Source of the DNA: Capsicum annuum
Lineage: Eukaryota > Streptophyta > Magnoliopsida > Solanales > Solanaceae
Length of the DNA stretch: 64,000 nucleotides
Direction of reading: 5' to 3'
Assembly: GCF_002878395.1 (NCBI RefSeq)
Contig: NC_061115.1
Span: 57,271,897-57,335,896 of the forward strand
Shown here: one piece after another, positions 12,313 through 24,757 of the stretch
How the letters are laid out: every line of letters begins with the position of its first letter
How positions within the stretch are numbered: position 1 is the first letter of the stretch
The notes under the pieces: generated by a model
What the model saw: the letters and a program-made list of their open reading frames with translations, nothing else
What the model was told of the DNA's origin: nothing
Database searches by the model: none
Position numbers and translations under genes: made by a program

Positions 12313-14445
12313 TGTCACGACCTAAACTGGGCCTGGCCTTGATGGGTATCCCAAGTTTACCATGGACTGGAGACCAACCCCTTTTCCAAGTCACAGAACA
12401 CAACATTAAAAGTGGCTGAATTTCGAACATATAGCAAGATAGAATAATCAAAATACAAGAAGTATTAGATACACCTACAACCAATACCCAGTTCACAGTA
12501 ATCCACAAAGACTCTATGAAAAAACTGCATCAAACCAATGTTGGAAAATACCCTTGATGATAGCCAAATAAGCCTATGAAAAATCTAGGATAAAAGATAA
12601 ACCAAGAAGTAACAACTTTCTAGAAGAAGGAGGCTCACCACTTCATACTGACTGCTGACATTTTGGAAATCCTATCATTGCATAGGAAAAATGGAAGTAT
12701 CTTCGATTTTTGCATTGTGTGGGGATACAATGTTCGGAGATAGTTAGTGAGTTGACGCTAGCATGTAACTCAGAGATAAGGATGAAGTAATTACAATTCT
12801 AAATCCAGTTCAACTCAATGTATATGTTCACATACATGTATGCACACACACACATATATATAATTATATAGAATATTAGGATAGGGAATAAGGTTTAGCA
12901 TGAACTTTAAAACATTAGCCTGGATTATGTAGCTCAACCATCATGAAAAGGCACCTATGGGCTGTATGGGTCCAGCTCTCCCTAGCTGAAAGGGACCCAG
13001 TGCGTGTAGCCGCATGAACCATAGAGTAATCATACATATATATGTACCATAGGGGACTCAAACCTATCGATCATATATCAAGGGTGACTAAACACCTAGT
13101 CATTTAACATAAAGGGCTCGATCCACACAATCATTTAATGAGGGGGACTCAAACCACCCGATTATTTATACCACCCGTGCGAGAAAACACAATTTCTAGT
13201 ATTCATCCCTCGGGACCTCTACTTTCATGAACTAGTTATACAACTCTCTTTTAATCCCAATTAAAACACTTTTAACATATTCCCACTCATTGAACAATTT
13301 TATTTATTAAGGCATACACTGTTGGTATCGTTGTAAGATAACATCATCATGCTAATACAATTCCATTCACTTGGGGAAAACAAATCCTTTTGTTCATTAA
13401 TACAAGATGAGGGGAAAAAATAACTCTTTTTGTTTATTAAATCAAACCATCATGTTTCAATAACCTCTTTATAGCATGCAATTATTCCAAAACTTATGCA
13501 ATACAATTATACTAACACGCAAAACTAATTTTATAAGATTAGGTTGGTGTTATTGCCAATTCAATTGCCAATATTTACAAAATTGGGGAAAATCACAATC
13601 CCCTATTTTATTCACCATGCCTATGCATCCCACAAGTTCAAAGCCATAAATAAAGCATGAAGAATCATATCTAAACCATGAGAAACATTATTCAGAAAAC
13701 AAACATTCAAAACCCTCAACCCATGTTCCAAAACCAATATCAAAACCACATAATAATAATTTAAAATGCATGTTTTAACAAAAAAATATTTAGGGAAGAG
13801 TAACATATCTGTAAGTATAGAAAATTATAGAGAGAAATCAATCTTTGAGCTCTTAGATGCCAATTGCTTAAAAACCCTAGTGTTTATGCTTGAGAGAATT
13901 TGAGAAGAGTTTAAGAAGTTATTTTGATCTATTTTGGAGTGATAATGATACCCTAATAGGGTTTTAAGTTGTGGGTCACGATTAGGTAAGAGGGAAATAT
14001 CTAAAGTAACCTCGATAAAAGTCTAAAAAACTATTGCCCAATTATTACGAGTGATTTTATGACTCGTAGGGTCACCTTATGACTCATGTTATTTAGTCAT
14101 AGGTTGGACAACATCCATAGGAACCAAAACTAGTCAGACTTTGAGTTATGCCCTATGAATCATATTTAGATATTACGATTCATGAGGTCAAATCATAAAA
14201 AGACAGAAACATTACCACCTTTAATGGTTTGGCTATGAGAGCTACTAAATGACTCGCAATGAGTCTTGATGACTCACTGGGTGCCAATCATGACCAACAC
14301 ATAAACTTAGCCAAACACACTATTCAGGCTACAATTAGGGTCCTACGACCCGTAATGACTCCCTATGAATCGTAGGGAGAGTCATAGTCTGGGTAGTTAG
14401 TGTAAAAACTCAAGAATTCTAGGGAGAAAAATTCAAGGTGTTACA
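12313..14445 (-). repeat. 5' LTR of element B (2133 bp)
   Basis: Plus strand begins TGTCACGACCTAAACTGGG and ends GGTGTTACA. It contains a cluster of repeats near 13030-13180, in which words like GGGACTCAAACC recur every 35-45 nt. A dyad-rich block at 14040-14390 has repeated TGACTCGTA and TACGACCCGTA words, 55-405 nt from the LTR 5' end. The open frames within it (12230-12508, 13621-13806) are incidental. Confidence 0.75.
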
Positions 14446-14988
14446 GATAGAACTTTCTAACTATAATTCTGGTGATTCAAACATGAGTTGGTTGCGGTTA
14501 TAAACCATAATTATTGACTAAAAATATAAAATGAGGAATTAATAGCTAGTAAAAGTTACTAGTAATATGAGAAATTAGGGTTATAGATAAGATAAGTGCA
14601 AGGTGATAATTTAGATTTAATCATGTTCTTTTGTTCACATATAAATTTCTATCATTCTCACTAATTCAATAGTTAATTAGAATGATTCTAAGGTTTAGAT
14701 TACTCATGCAATTAAAATTTATCTATGAACAAGTAATTGTTCACATTGAACAATTTAGAAACATACTTTATCCCAACAAACATCGATCTCTATGATCCAC
14801 ACAAGAAACTGATCCATGAGAGGCTATTCTATAAATTATACTCTGCTTTTTATGATTTATTTTTTACAAAATAAATGTATCTTTTATTTTTCTCCTTTTA
14901 TCACAATCTATCAAAATGGGATCTAATACTGCTTTGGAAAAAATATAGGGTGTTATTAATTTGTTAGTATGTTCAACCAGTATATTGA
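14446..14988. other. Unassigned AT-rich spacer between nested islands
   Basis: No element end, coding pattern or repeat was recognised. It lies between the LTR end of element B and the LTR start of element C. It may be original host intergenic DNA or an older, unrecognisable insertion. Confidence 0.4.
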
Positions 14989-15416
14989 TGTACATGTGGT
15001 TTTAATAACTGTAAAAACTCATGAGATAACCTAGTCCTCACTTGATGTGATGCCTCTAGAATTTGTTCCACTTCTCAACGTCAACTGTGTGAGAACTTGG
15101 TCTTTAGAGAGATCCTATTTCATAGGACCTAGGTTAATATTATGGATGTACATATTATCATGTTAACTGGTAACTTCTGAAAGGGATTTATCCTGGTTCA
15201 ACATACGTATTATATGTGGTATGAGGACATAAAATTATCGATCTGGTATATGGAATTTGTGCTCATAATTTGACAAACTGAATGTAGGAACCTCGTTTCT
15301 AAAGAGCGTAAGTATGTGGTCAAGTGTACAACTGAAAAGTCTTATCCTACAGCTATTTTGGCACCATTTACAGGTGATTGGTGGCACAATAATAATTTTC
15401 AAATCTTAATAAATGA

Positions 15417-17973
15417 GAAATTATAATACCTCGCACTTTGCCTATCTTAAATTCATTCCTAAAATATTAAGAAATAACTTCCAAAATGAAGAATATTTAT
15501 TTCGTATGGAATTTTTCCAGATTTAGACCTCCTATTGTGTGAGAAATTGACTAAGCTTTCCATCGATACCAAATTCACCCAATTCTGATACTCGATTGAG
15601 GAGGTAGAGTATTTTTAAGTTGACAGTGTGCCACCTGGGCACTTGGCGCGTCGTGGAGGTGGGTAAAATGATGATTGTCAAATTCCAATGGACCTGTGTG
15701 ATAGCCACACATTGTGAAGAAGCTCAAATTCCTAATTATCCCATTCTAGTAGACCGGTGTGATATTGGTACATCGTGGAAAGGGATAATTTTCCAGTTGT
15801 CGATTTCTAGTAGCCCGATGCGATATTGGCACATCATGCCAGTGGCCATAATGGCATTGAAAAGGGGCATCGTAATGGTGGCACATCACGAACTCAACCC
15901 AGTTCTCAATTTTCCTATTTCTAGTGAGCCACCACAATTGTGGCACGTCGCGGAGGCCACCCAAGTTGGAAAAATATTATGTTTTCTAGTTCTACTTAGA
16001 AGTTTAAAAAGGGTATCTTGGTCAATTCCCAAGCCCCCAATCCATCCAAAACACAAGATTTATCATATTCAAATCACTTTGTGCTCATTATTTATCATTC
16101 TCTTCAAAAGCAAAACCCTAGAGCTCTAAAACCTCTTCTCCCAAAAATCAAAATCCTTCATTGATTCTCCAAGGAAGCTTAAGATTGAGGATTCCCAAGG
16201 CAAGATAATCAAGAACCCATCTTATAAGAACTCAATTAGGAATCAATATTTCAAGTTTCTCCATCTAATCATCTATCAAGGTATGTGGGGTTTATGAACA
16301 AGGATTTTCTTCCATCCTTGTGCCCAAAATCAAGTTTTTATTTAAAAGTTATATGATTTTGAATGATTATTCATGAGATTTTAGTTAGGGTTCATACCCA
16401 TTATTTCTCTTTGTAATATTTTGAGATTTCAAGTATTTTAGAAGTTGAATTGCATGTCTATTTTCATATTTCATGCATATTATAGTAATTTACAGATTTT
16501 GAGATGAATTATCATTGTTTTCAATATCAAGCATGATTATTATGATGTTTTGACATGAGATTGAAACATGAGTTATTACCCCAAGATTGAATATTATTAT
16601 TTCAAGAAAAATGATGCTTTAAGCTTCCTATTATAAGATTATTTATAGATTTTTAGTAAAGCTTTGATCTTTTAATCAACGAATTAGCTATGGAATCTAC
16701 TTTTAGATTAATATAGATTACAGAATTTAGATCAACTTTATTTGCAGATTTTATCAGATGAATGCATAAATGGTTTTAGATAAACCCTTATGCTAGTTTT
16801 AAAGTGGATTTTCAACAGAATGAGTGTAGCAAATAAAAAGGGAGTAGTATTTAGCACTGAGAGAGAAGTGTGGGATCAGCATGCCCTATCTTCCATAGAA
16901 CTACATAGCCAACATAGGTACAAATTATGAGATTATTCCCATTTCTATATAGAAGATAGATTTATCTTGTGATCGATCACATGGAAAGTAGGTTATACTC
17001 CATGGCAAGAGTATGATACCTCTTCCCAATGTGAGTTTCTTCCTTTGGAGGATCAGACGTTGGACTCCAAGTAGTTCACATGGTTTATGTCGATTAAGAT
17101 AACCTCTCTTAAGATAAAGTGTTTTCCCTAAAGTTTAATAGTAAAGATTTTCAGAAAAAGTAAGTGTAAAGGTTCACAGTTTACTCAAATTATGCTTTAT
17201 AGAAAGATAACAGTTACAGACTTTAGCTTTTAGATTTCAGATTTCATAAGTGAGCTCTTTCTACACTTAGGCAGTATGATTTACAGACAGAATATAAGTA
17301 TAGATTTCAGAAATAAATGTTATGACTCACTAGATTTATAAAGTATGATTGATTTATTATTCATGATCTCAGTATTTAAGATATTCCATCTTATATAAGT
17401 CATTTACATTTTGGATGCATTGTTTTATAATTATGATGATGAGATAATGTTTTACTTATGCATTATACTCAGTATGTTCTCAAAGTACTGATCCATATAT
17501 ATGTCAATGTGCTATATTGTATCATAATGTAGGTTCAGGTGCTCAGTATCAGCAGTGTGAGTAGTCTGAGCATCTTCATCTTCATCTACATCTTACAGTT
17601 GGTGAGTCCTCATAGTTTGGGGACTTGTTCACTCAAATTTTACAGCTATTTAGTTTACATGATTTAGTATTCTTTTTAGTTAGTTCGAGTTAGCTAGGGG
17701 TTTGTCTTAGTGACTCTCTAGATGTTAGTAGTAGAGGCTTGTCAAACTACTAGTTATGATTCAACTTATTCAGTATTGATGTTTCATACATTATATTCAG
17801 ATTATTCATAGTTATTTCAGATAGTTTTTGCATTCAGTATGACTTTCATGTCTATATTACCTTGGTTATGAGATTTATATCTAATAGAAGGTAGATAGGG
17901 TTAGCTTAAGGCTACTCATAGTCTTGAACACCGTGTGACATCTCGAGATCAGATTTTGAGACATTACAAAAAT
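15417..17973 (+). mobile_element. D: solo LTR (15422-17968) of the element A family
   Basis: Plus-strand copy, 2547 bp, beginning TATAATACCTCGC (TG changed to TA) and ending GAGACATTACA. The end region CACCGTGTGACATC corresponds to the reverse complement of the element A LTR. Flanks are GAAAT (15417-15421) and AAAAT (17969-17973), a 5-bp duplication with one mismatch. The second copy of the host LTR at 49690 is uninterrupted here, which confirms the insertion. Open frames at 15620-16129 lie in the module block and are not genes. Confidence 0.85.
15625..15960 (+). promoter_or_regulatory. CG-rich dyad modules in U3 of solo LTR D
   Basis: Five or six modules such as CTTGGCGCGTCGTGG, ACCGGTGTGATATTGG, CCCGATGCGATATTGGCAC and GTGGCACGTCGCGGAGG, spaced about 60-70 nt and preceded by TTCTAGTG-like words. 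They lie about 200-540 nt from the LTR start and correspond to the modules at 120-335 and 9955-10180 in reverse orientation. Confidence 0.5.
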
Positions 17974-18667
17974 ATTCTAGGATTTCCCTCTCATTTTCGC
18001 TGTATATATATATCATTATGTGGATTGAAAACCTAGATTTTTACACAATCAAAATTTCTCTTCTTCTTGCAAAGACGTCACAAAGTTCCACCAAGACAAA
18101 ACTTTAACAACCAAGGGACCAATTTTCTATACGGAATGTGTCTTTAGATCTAGGTTGTTGAGTCTTTTTTATTTTACTCCAATATTGTAAACTTACTCCT
18201 CTTTTGAGAAACTTATGTAAGTATATTATTTCCTTTCTTATCTTGTAGATTTGAGTTGTGGGCTAGAGTTAGCAGTGGTAGTACCTTTATGAGCTAGAGT
18301 TAGGCTTGGTTGTCTTTATAATAGAGTTACTGTAAGGGTGAGGGTTTAAGAGTTTAATTCCTATATTTCAAGAGGTTTCAATCTAAAAGCTGCTCTTGTT
18401 TAAGTGAAGTTATTATGATATTCTACTGGGGTAGGTCATGGTTTTACTCATTGATCAAGGAGGTTTCCACATAAAATATCCTATCTTCTTTACTTTTATT
18501 TCTTTACTTTTGTTCTTCAGCTTTTGTTCTAATTCATAAAACCTGGTGGGGTTCTAGGTTCTCTTTACTGTGGTGAACTCATATAGAACTTTTCCTGTTA
18601 TTAGCTGAGAAAAATGGTAAGGGACCTGGTCCCTAGTATTATAGTAGATGCATATAAGATTTCAATT

Positions 18668-18677
18668 TGTATTAGAG
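18668..18677 (+). promoter_or_regulatory. Primer-binding site of element C, left half
   Basis: TGTATTAGAG followed, across the element E insertion, by the C at 43216. Together this resembles the iMet primer site with one G missing. Element E is inserted inside the site; AGAG is duplicated at 18674-18677 and 43212-43215. Confidence 0.6.
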
Positions 18678-19173
18678 TGTAATGACCCTCCATTTTATTT
18701 TCTATATTTTAGCTTATTTTTGCCATTAGAGCATTTCCATGGCTATCCTAAGTCATTTATGACTTGATGGAACTGATAGTTTGATTACCGGTTGGTTTGT
18801 TTATCTTTAGAGTCAATCCCCGTTTAGAAGTCTTCACTGGCTCAAAATGGCAATCGGGAGAAAATTTCATTAAAACAATAGTGGATGCAAATTCCAACTA
18901 TGCCAGCAGCTCTAGAATATCAATTTTAGGCTATATAGACCTTTGGTTTGGGTCGCACCCAAACCCATTTTGACCTATTGGTCAGAAAGTAAAAATATCA
19001 AAAGATATGAGTATGGGTCCCATAATTTATCTAAACAACCTCCAATGGAAAATCCAACTTCACCAATGCATCCAGAATGTTGAATTAAGTGGGGTTACAT
19101 AGTTTATTTGCAAAAATTAAAGTTCAAATGTGTTTTGGAGGTCAAAAAAAATTTAGACTATGCTGGCACTAGA

Positions 19174-19252
19174 GTATGGCGATCGTGGCCCATATCATGG
19201 CGATCATGCCATGGAGATCGTGGTACCTCCATAGCTAGAGGGGCTATAAATA
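19174..19252 (+). promoter_or_regulatory. U3 dyad modules and TATA box of element E
   Basis: GGCGATCGTGGCCCATATC, GGCGATCATGCC and GAGATCGTGG occur in a row and are followed 15-30 nt later by TATAAATA (19245-19252) in a GC-flanked context. The 3' LTR copy has the same layout at 27911-28011. This fits a core promoter with upstream elements; the function of the modules is inferred. Confidence 0.55.
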
Positions 19253-19322
19253 GGCCCCTTGGTCACAAATTTGGCCATTTCACTTCTCCTTGAGACCTAG
19301 AAACCCTAAAATGATATGTTAA

Positions 19323-19949
19323 CTTCAAATTGAGTCTTGGGTGTGAGTTGGAAGCTTATTTAACATATATTTTCGTGATTAACAATGGATTAAATGTATG
19401 GATCCTTCATTTTTTGCTAGAATTTCTTCAATTTTTTTACCAAAACCCTTATTAGCTCAAGGGCTTGATTTTAGCCAAAATAATCTGGGTTTTCACTTAT
19501 TTCTTCAGGGTTATGATTCCTTGATGGTGTATGAACATTGTGTTGATCTCAAAAATGTGTTTTCCATATGTGGGACCTGTTTGAGGGATTTTGGTGTCAT
19601 TTTGGACCAAAGCATAATAGTGCAATATGGGTATCGATATTCTCATAATGATGTGCAGAATGTGTTTTTGATAGCTTGGCTCCTTCAAGAAGCTTCTCAG
19701 AAGGGAAAAGCAAAGGTTTTGTGGATTGTTGAGCATTCCTGGGGTTGGAGGTAGGCTAGGATTACTCTTTGTTAGATTAAGTTGTGCTTTGATATAATTG
19801 TGATATATTATTAGATTGGGTTGGGTTTTAAGTATTGGATTAATCACAAAAATATATGTTAAGTAAGCTTCCAACTCACACCCACGACTCAATTTGAAGC
19901 TTTCAACTCACACCCAAGTATTGGATTAATCACAAAAATATATGTTAAA
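19323..19949. repeat. Inverted plus direct duplication inside the 5' LTR of element E
   Basis: The segment 19323-19385 recurs inverted at 19840-19899 with only a few mismatches. Part of the inverted arm (AAGTATTGGATTAATCAC and onward) then recurs directly at 19917-19949. The 3' LTR has only the first arm (28083-28150), so the duplication arose after insertion of E. The pattern suggests template switching. Confidence 0.7.
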
Positions 19950-19975
19950 CTAATCTAAAACTTAGTTAAGTAACT

Positions 19976-22191
19976 TTCATATGAGTACGAGTGGCTCACC
20001 ATGGGGCGTGAGATAGGATACGATTCATATTGTCTAACTCATATATTGGACAGTGTCAAGTCCTCTTAGTTCTATTATGGGTACTAGTTAATGGTATTAG
20101 TCGTACCCTTAGATATGGTTTGGCCTGCATAGTCGTATGTTGACCAGTGTGGGGGTCTAAGGTAAGGCCTATGGTACGAGTAAGGGTACTACTCGCACCC
20201 TAGAGAACGGTTGGTATGGTGGAGTCATACCCACCTGCGGGATTTTATATAGTTTAAGTTGAGGGTAATCTAGATATTTCCCTTTATATCTCCTTGGGAC
20301 CCCACGACTTAAAACACCTTTTGGGGCTTTATTTAACCTATATACAATCACTTAAGTACTTAGAAACTCTCTTAAATTCTCTCAAAAGCTCTTGGGTCAA
20401 GAAAGACTAGGGTTTCATCAATAGGATCAAATTGGGAGTAAGGGTGGTTTTTATTTATCTTCTTCTCAATGTAAGGAAAACAACTCCCCCCTCATTGTTA
20501 GTTCCAACTAAAGGCATATTTTATGAATTGTTTTCATAGCATAATTGTTATATGGTTTTGGGTTTTCAAATATATTTTAGGGGTTTTGGTTATAAATGCT
20601 TGGTTATGGTTTTTCCATGTTTTAATTGTGGATTTACATGTTTTAATGTTGGTCTAGACACTTGGTTGCATGGGAATGGCTAGTTGGTAATTGATTTTGG
20701 TTTTGGAAATACTATGCCCCGAATATGTTTGATAAAATGCCTATGAGATTATTTTTACCACATTCTTGAACTTTTAATGGAACTATTGCATGGTATACCT
20801 TGGTAATGAAACCCTAAATAGTCTAAATATTTTGAAATGGTTAATTGGTAAGGTCTTGGTGGTCATGGTTATGGTTAATTGAACATGCTTGTGGGGTACA
20901 AGGGAATCCCCCAAGAAAACATATTAATGAACATACTTGTGGGGTATATGGGAATCCCCCAAGATAACTTCATAGTGCAATATATGGGTAGATGGGAATC
21001 CCTTTTTTCTCTAAAAGTTTGGCTAAGGACATTGCTTGCAAGCTATAGTCGGTATGATGATACCACTACTTATAGCCTTGGTTAATAATAAATAGAATGG
21101 TGGTATTAGTTATGTGGTAATGGTTTTAATTGGGAAATAATGGCGGGGTATAATAGCTAATCGTGAAGGTGTGAGTCCAATAGACGGACATTGAAAGCTC
21201 ATATTTGCTGACATAAAGATTGGTCAAGATGACCATATGGGTTACATGGAAATCCCCTAAGTTACACTTGTATATATGTATCATAGAGAGCGAAGGGTAC
21301 TTGGGAATCCCTTCCTCTTATGGTATCTCCAGTTCATGCGGCTACTTGCATTGGGAATCGTTCAGGGGTTATTCTAGACCTATACAACCCATGGGTAGTT
21401 TTAGGATGATTAAGCTACATATACCCAGGTTAATGGTTTAATGCATGCTAAACTCGATTTTTTTTCCCGCCATGGTCTATATATATATATATGTATGGAT
21501 ATGTCTGCATATGGTTGTTTGTTTGGTTTTAAAGGTTGGCATTACTTTATCCTTATCCTGAGTACTTACTAGCATTTAGCCGTTAACCCATCTTTAGGTG
21601 GCTGTATCCCTATACGATGCAGGAACTGACCATCCTACTTTTCCTTCTTAGTGATTGAATTCAGGATCAACTATTGAATTATGGACATGTTTTCATACTT
21701 TTGTTATTTTATGGATATTGGTTTTGGCTATGGTTGGGGGCATATCCCAATCGAATATTGTTTTTCTTTTTGTTAGAGGCTTTATGGAACTACTATGGGT
21801 TGGTATGGGTGGTGTCGGTATTAGTGTCAACTTTAGTATTGGCATTGGTATTAAGGATGATACCGGTGGACTAAATTTGACTTATGATTGTTCTATTTTA
21901 TTTTATATTTTATATTCATTTATATTTAGAACTCATTTGGTATGGGATGTATGGATCGGTTTATGGTATGGTTATTGGTTGGTAATGGGTGGTTGGACTT
22001 GCTTAGGTTGGTCATGGTTATGGACCTATCATAAAGTCTGGATTGGTACAAAACTCTATCTTGTTATATGTTTGGAATTCATCCGTCTCAGGGTTTGCGT
22101 TTCGATGTTTAGGTTGGGTATCAGGGTGGTCCCTATTCCTGGTAGGACATGGGATGCCCATTATGACAAGGCCCTAATTTGGGTCATGTCA
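19976..22191 (+). mobile_element. F: 5'-truncated LTR related to the element B LTR
   Basis: This segment has no counterpart in the 3' LTR of E. Its right end GGGTCATGTCA, with CATGGGATGCCCA shortly before, parallels the element B LTR end on the minus strand (CTTGGGATACCCATC, then GTCGTGACA). It also has dyad modules at 20000-20230 (GTACGAGTAAGGGTACTACTCG) and roughly 60-bp repeats at 20880-21010 (GTGGGGTA...GGGAATCCCCC). The left end is uncertain; the insertion is accompanied by loss of neighbouring E sequence. The 183-residue frame at 21655-22206 has no retroelement domain. Confidence 0.55.
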
Positions 22192-22344
22192 ATTTATCAA
22201 CTATAAGAGAAGCTATGCTACTAACCTTGTTGAACCTATTAATGCTTTGTAATATTCATGCTATATATATATTCATATATTTAAGGATAAAGTGTCCTTG
22301 ATTATGAATGATGAGATATGAAGGTATGCTTCTCTGTACTTCTC

Positions 22345-22880
22345 TTTTACTTTAGCGCTCATAGGGCTTGTTATTTACTTTACTTGACATTTACTTTAGC
22401 CTTGGTGGGGGTTGTCATTTTATTTAGCCCTCGTAGGACTTTTATTTACTTTACTTGTCATTTACTTTAGCCCTTGTAGGGTTTATTCTTTATTATTGAT
22501 ATATTGATAATACGATGATGCCCAACAAGGCCGGAGGATTTATTGACGATTCCCAGAAAAGACGGAGGATATATTGATGATATAATGATGCTCGACAAGG
22601 TCGGAGGATATATTGATGATATGTTGATATCCAACAAGGTCAGAGGATATACTAATGAATGTTGATACCCGGCATGGCCGAAGGATATTGTGATGATATG
22701 TTGATACTTGAAAAGGTTGGAGGATATTAAGATGATGTGTTAAAACCTGGTGCGGTCGGATGATTTTGTTATGATATAATGATACCAGATGCATTTGGAG
22801 AATATTGTGATGTTACATTGATACCCGACAAGGCCGTAGGATACCATGATATTATGATGATGCTCGACAATTCCAGAGGA
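22345..22880 (+). repeat. Minisatellite block in the 5' LTR of element E
   Basis: First, a few copies of TTTACTTTAGCCCTTGTAGG-like words (22345-22490). Then eight or nine degenerate 45-50-bp units at about 22500-22880 built on GATGATATGTTGATACCCG and AAGGCCGGAGGATATT. The 3' LTR carries the counterpart at 40945-41430. Confidence 0.7.
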
Positions 22881-24553
22881 TGACTATTGATGTGCCTATA
22901 TGTGTATCTACCATATTGAACTCGGCTAGCCCTATGTATGGCAATTATATGTTATTTATGCTCTTGTGTAGTTGGGTAAAATATTAGTAATAGAGATATC
23001 GATTATAGTCTTCTAATGAGTTAAGGTATTAAGTGGTATAGTTGGCGATTAAGGATGAAAGATGCTTAGTGGTGGATATTAACTTAAGTTGCTAATAGTG
23101 ACTAGTGGATTCGTGAACCTTAGTGATAAAGAGCACTAGTGGCATTGATGGCTATTAATAGGGATTATTAACTTATTATGGTGGTTAGTGATAATAGACT
23201 TAGCGATGGTGATAATTAGTTACTATTGATGACTAAGTTTATGATGTTAATTAGTTGCTAAATGAGGATTTATGGATTAATGATGCTAATTAATAGAAGA
23301 TGTTAGTTGATAATAGTGAATAAGTGGTTATTAGTGGTTGTATGATAAATAGTGACTAGCTGAATTATGATGGTTAGAAATGAATATTGGATAATTGTCG
23401 AATATGGTCTAGTGGTGAATCTTGACAAGATGCTTGATATTGGCTTGTTAGTGAATAATGGTTAGTTGTTGACCCTTGAATAGTGATTATGTAATGATAA
23501 TGGAAAGAAAATAATTAGGGTTTATATGATAACTAGTGAGTAATTGGTTTAGTAATAAGCGTTGGCTAGATAATAATGAGTACATAAGGTGTATAGATGA
23601 GATAGGTGCCTATATGATGGTATGGTTATGGTTATGAGTACATTTTTATATGTTACACCATTATGATTATTGATGATGATTATGTATGATGGAAAATGGC
23701 CGTTTGATGAAAATTGAGTAGTTGTATTTGCTTGTGATTGTACTTATGTTGCTTTATGATTCCGAATCATTTATTTCTTCTGCACGACGGTATTGTCATA
23801 CATTGATGCCTTATGTTATACTGTTATTCTGATATTTAACAGTTGTGATGTACAATGATAATGGCATGCATTGATTCCTTATGTTATATTGTGATTGGGA
23901 TATTTCATGCTTGGTTTGTACAAACGATATTGGTATGTATTGATGACTTATGTTATACTATTATTCTAAATTGCTTACTTATTATATACAGTGATGATGG
24001 AGATGATTCAGGTTCAATTATGTACCTTGACTTATTTATAATTATCTTGCATTTTATCATTCTTAGTCATGCTTTAGCTCAGTCAGCCAATGATGCCTAC
24101 TGAGTATTCATTATTTTGGTACTCATACTATACTTCTGTATATTTTTTGTGCAGATTTGCGTATTTACTATCGCTGTTGATTGTGATTTGTGTGGTGATT
24201 AATTCTTGGAGTTATGGTGAGCTCTGGAGTTTGAGTCACACAATTTCTTTCCATCTCTATATTTAGTCTTTAGTATTCAATACAGATGTATTAACTATTC
24301 TAGACTTGAAGTTGTATTGAAACTACTAGTTCCTCTTGAACTAGCTCTACAAGGTTTTTGAATTGGTATCTTTTATGATTGTTTATCCTATCTACAACCT
24401 TTATGTTTTCAATTGATGTTCTTGAATTTTGCCTATATTGGGCCTTTCTTATGCGATTAAACCATTGCATTAGCTTCGAGTTATGGTATTGGTTTACCTA
24501 CAGGTGAGAATTGGTAGGTGTCATCATGAGTCACAAACCGGGTTGTGATAAAT

Positions 24554-24565
24554 TGGTATTAGAAC
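24554..24565 (+). promoter_or_regulatory. Primer-binding site of element E (iMet type)
   Basis: TGGTATTAGAAC, two differences from the usual iMet primer site, 3 nt after the LTR end. Confidence 0.75.
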
Positions 24566-24757
24566 CTAGGTTTCACCGATATTGTTGGTATAAGAGCAAA
24601 TGTCTAATAGAGTCCTACAGATCAAAACATTGACATCAGTTTCCTATTTTTGGGATGCTATGGAACATTCTTAGGAGTTCTTTACTTCTTTAACTCATAT
24701 CATGCTTAGAGACTTAGTGGGTTTATAGAATATTCCTTTGAATTTACTCTTTCATAG

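Larger units (their letters stand above)
10441..14445 (-). mobile_element. Element B: older chromovirus, right half only
   Basis: Minus strand: LTR (12313-14445), primer site, gag, and protease up to its last block, where element A begins at 10441. The rest (pol and 3' LTR) should lie left of the window, on the other side of A. The LTR family differs from that of A but resembles the truncated LTR F at 19976-22191. The expected 5-bp duplication partner of the A insertion on this side is CTAGG (10441-10445). Confidence 0.75.
14989..18652 (+). repeat. 5' LTR of element C, interrupted by solo LTR D
   Basis: 14989-15421 matches 49265-49690 and 17974-18652 matches 49691-50410. Solo LTR D occupies the gap. 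LTR start TGTACATGT. The end is set at GATGCA (18652) where the two copies begin to diverge; the exact end is uncertain by up to about 12 nt. Confidence 0.75.
18678..24550 (+). repeat. 5' LTR of element E, rearranged
   Basis: Matches the 3' LTR at 18678-19830 (to 27408-28600) and 22192-24550 (to 40795-43211). Between these it has an inverted duplication (19323-19949) and foreign truncated LTR F, and it lacks about 1.1 kb present in the 3' LTR. Open frames at 19398-19754, 21655-22206, 22540-22794 and 23855-24103 are LTR sequence. Part 22900-23650 is rich in TTAGTGGT-like low-complexity words. Confidence 0.75.

Noticed and set aside
15620..16129. 169-codon open frame
   Set aside because: It covers the repeated U3 modules of solo LTR D; the same region in the other LTR copies is not open.
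21655..22206. 183-codon open frame, the longest on the plus strand
   Set aside because: It lies in LTR sequence, uses repetitive GGT/TGG-rich DNA, has no recognisable domain and ends near an LTR terminus.
22500..22880. Regularly spaced repeats resembling a CRISPR array
   Set aside because: Units are degenerate and contiguous with no unique spacers, and both LTRs of a retrotransposon carry them.
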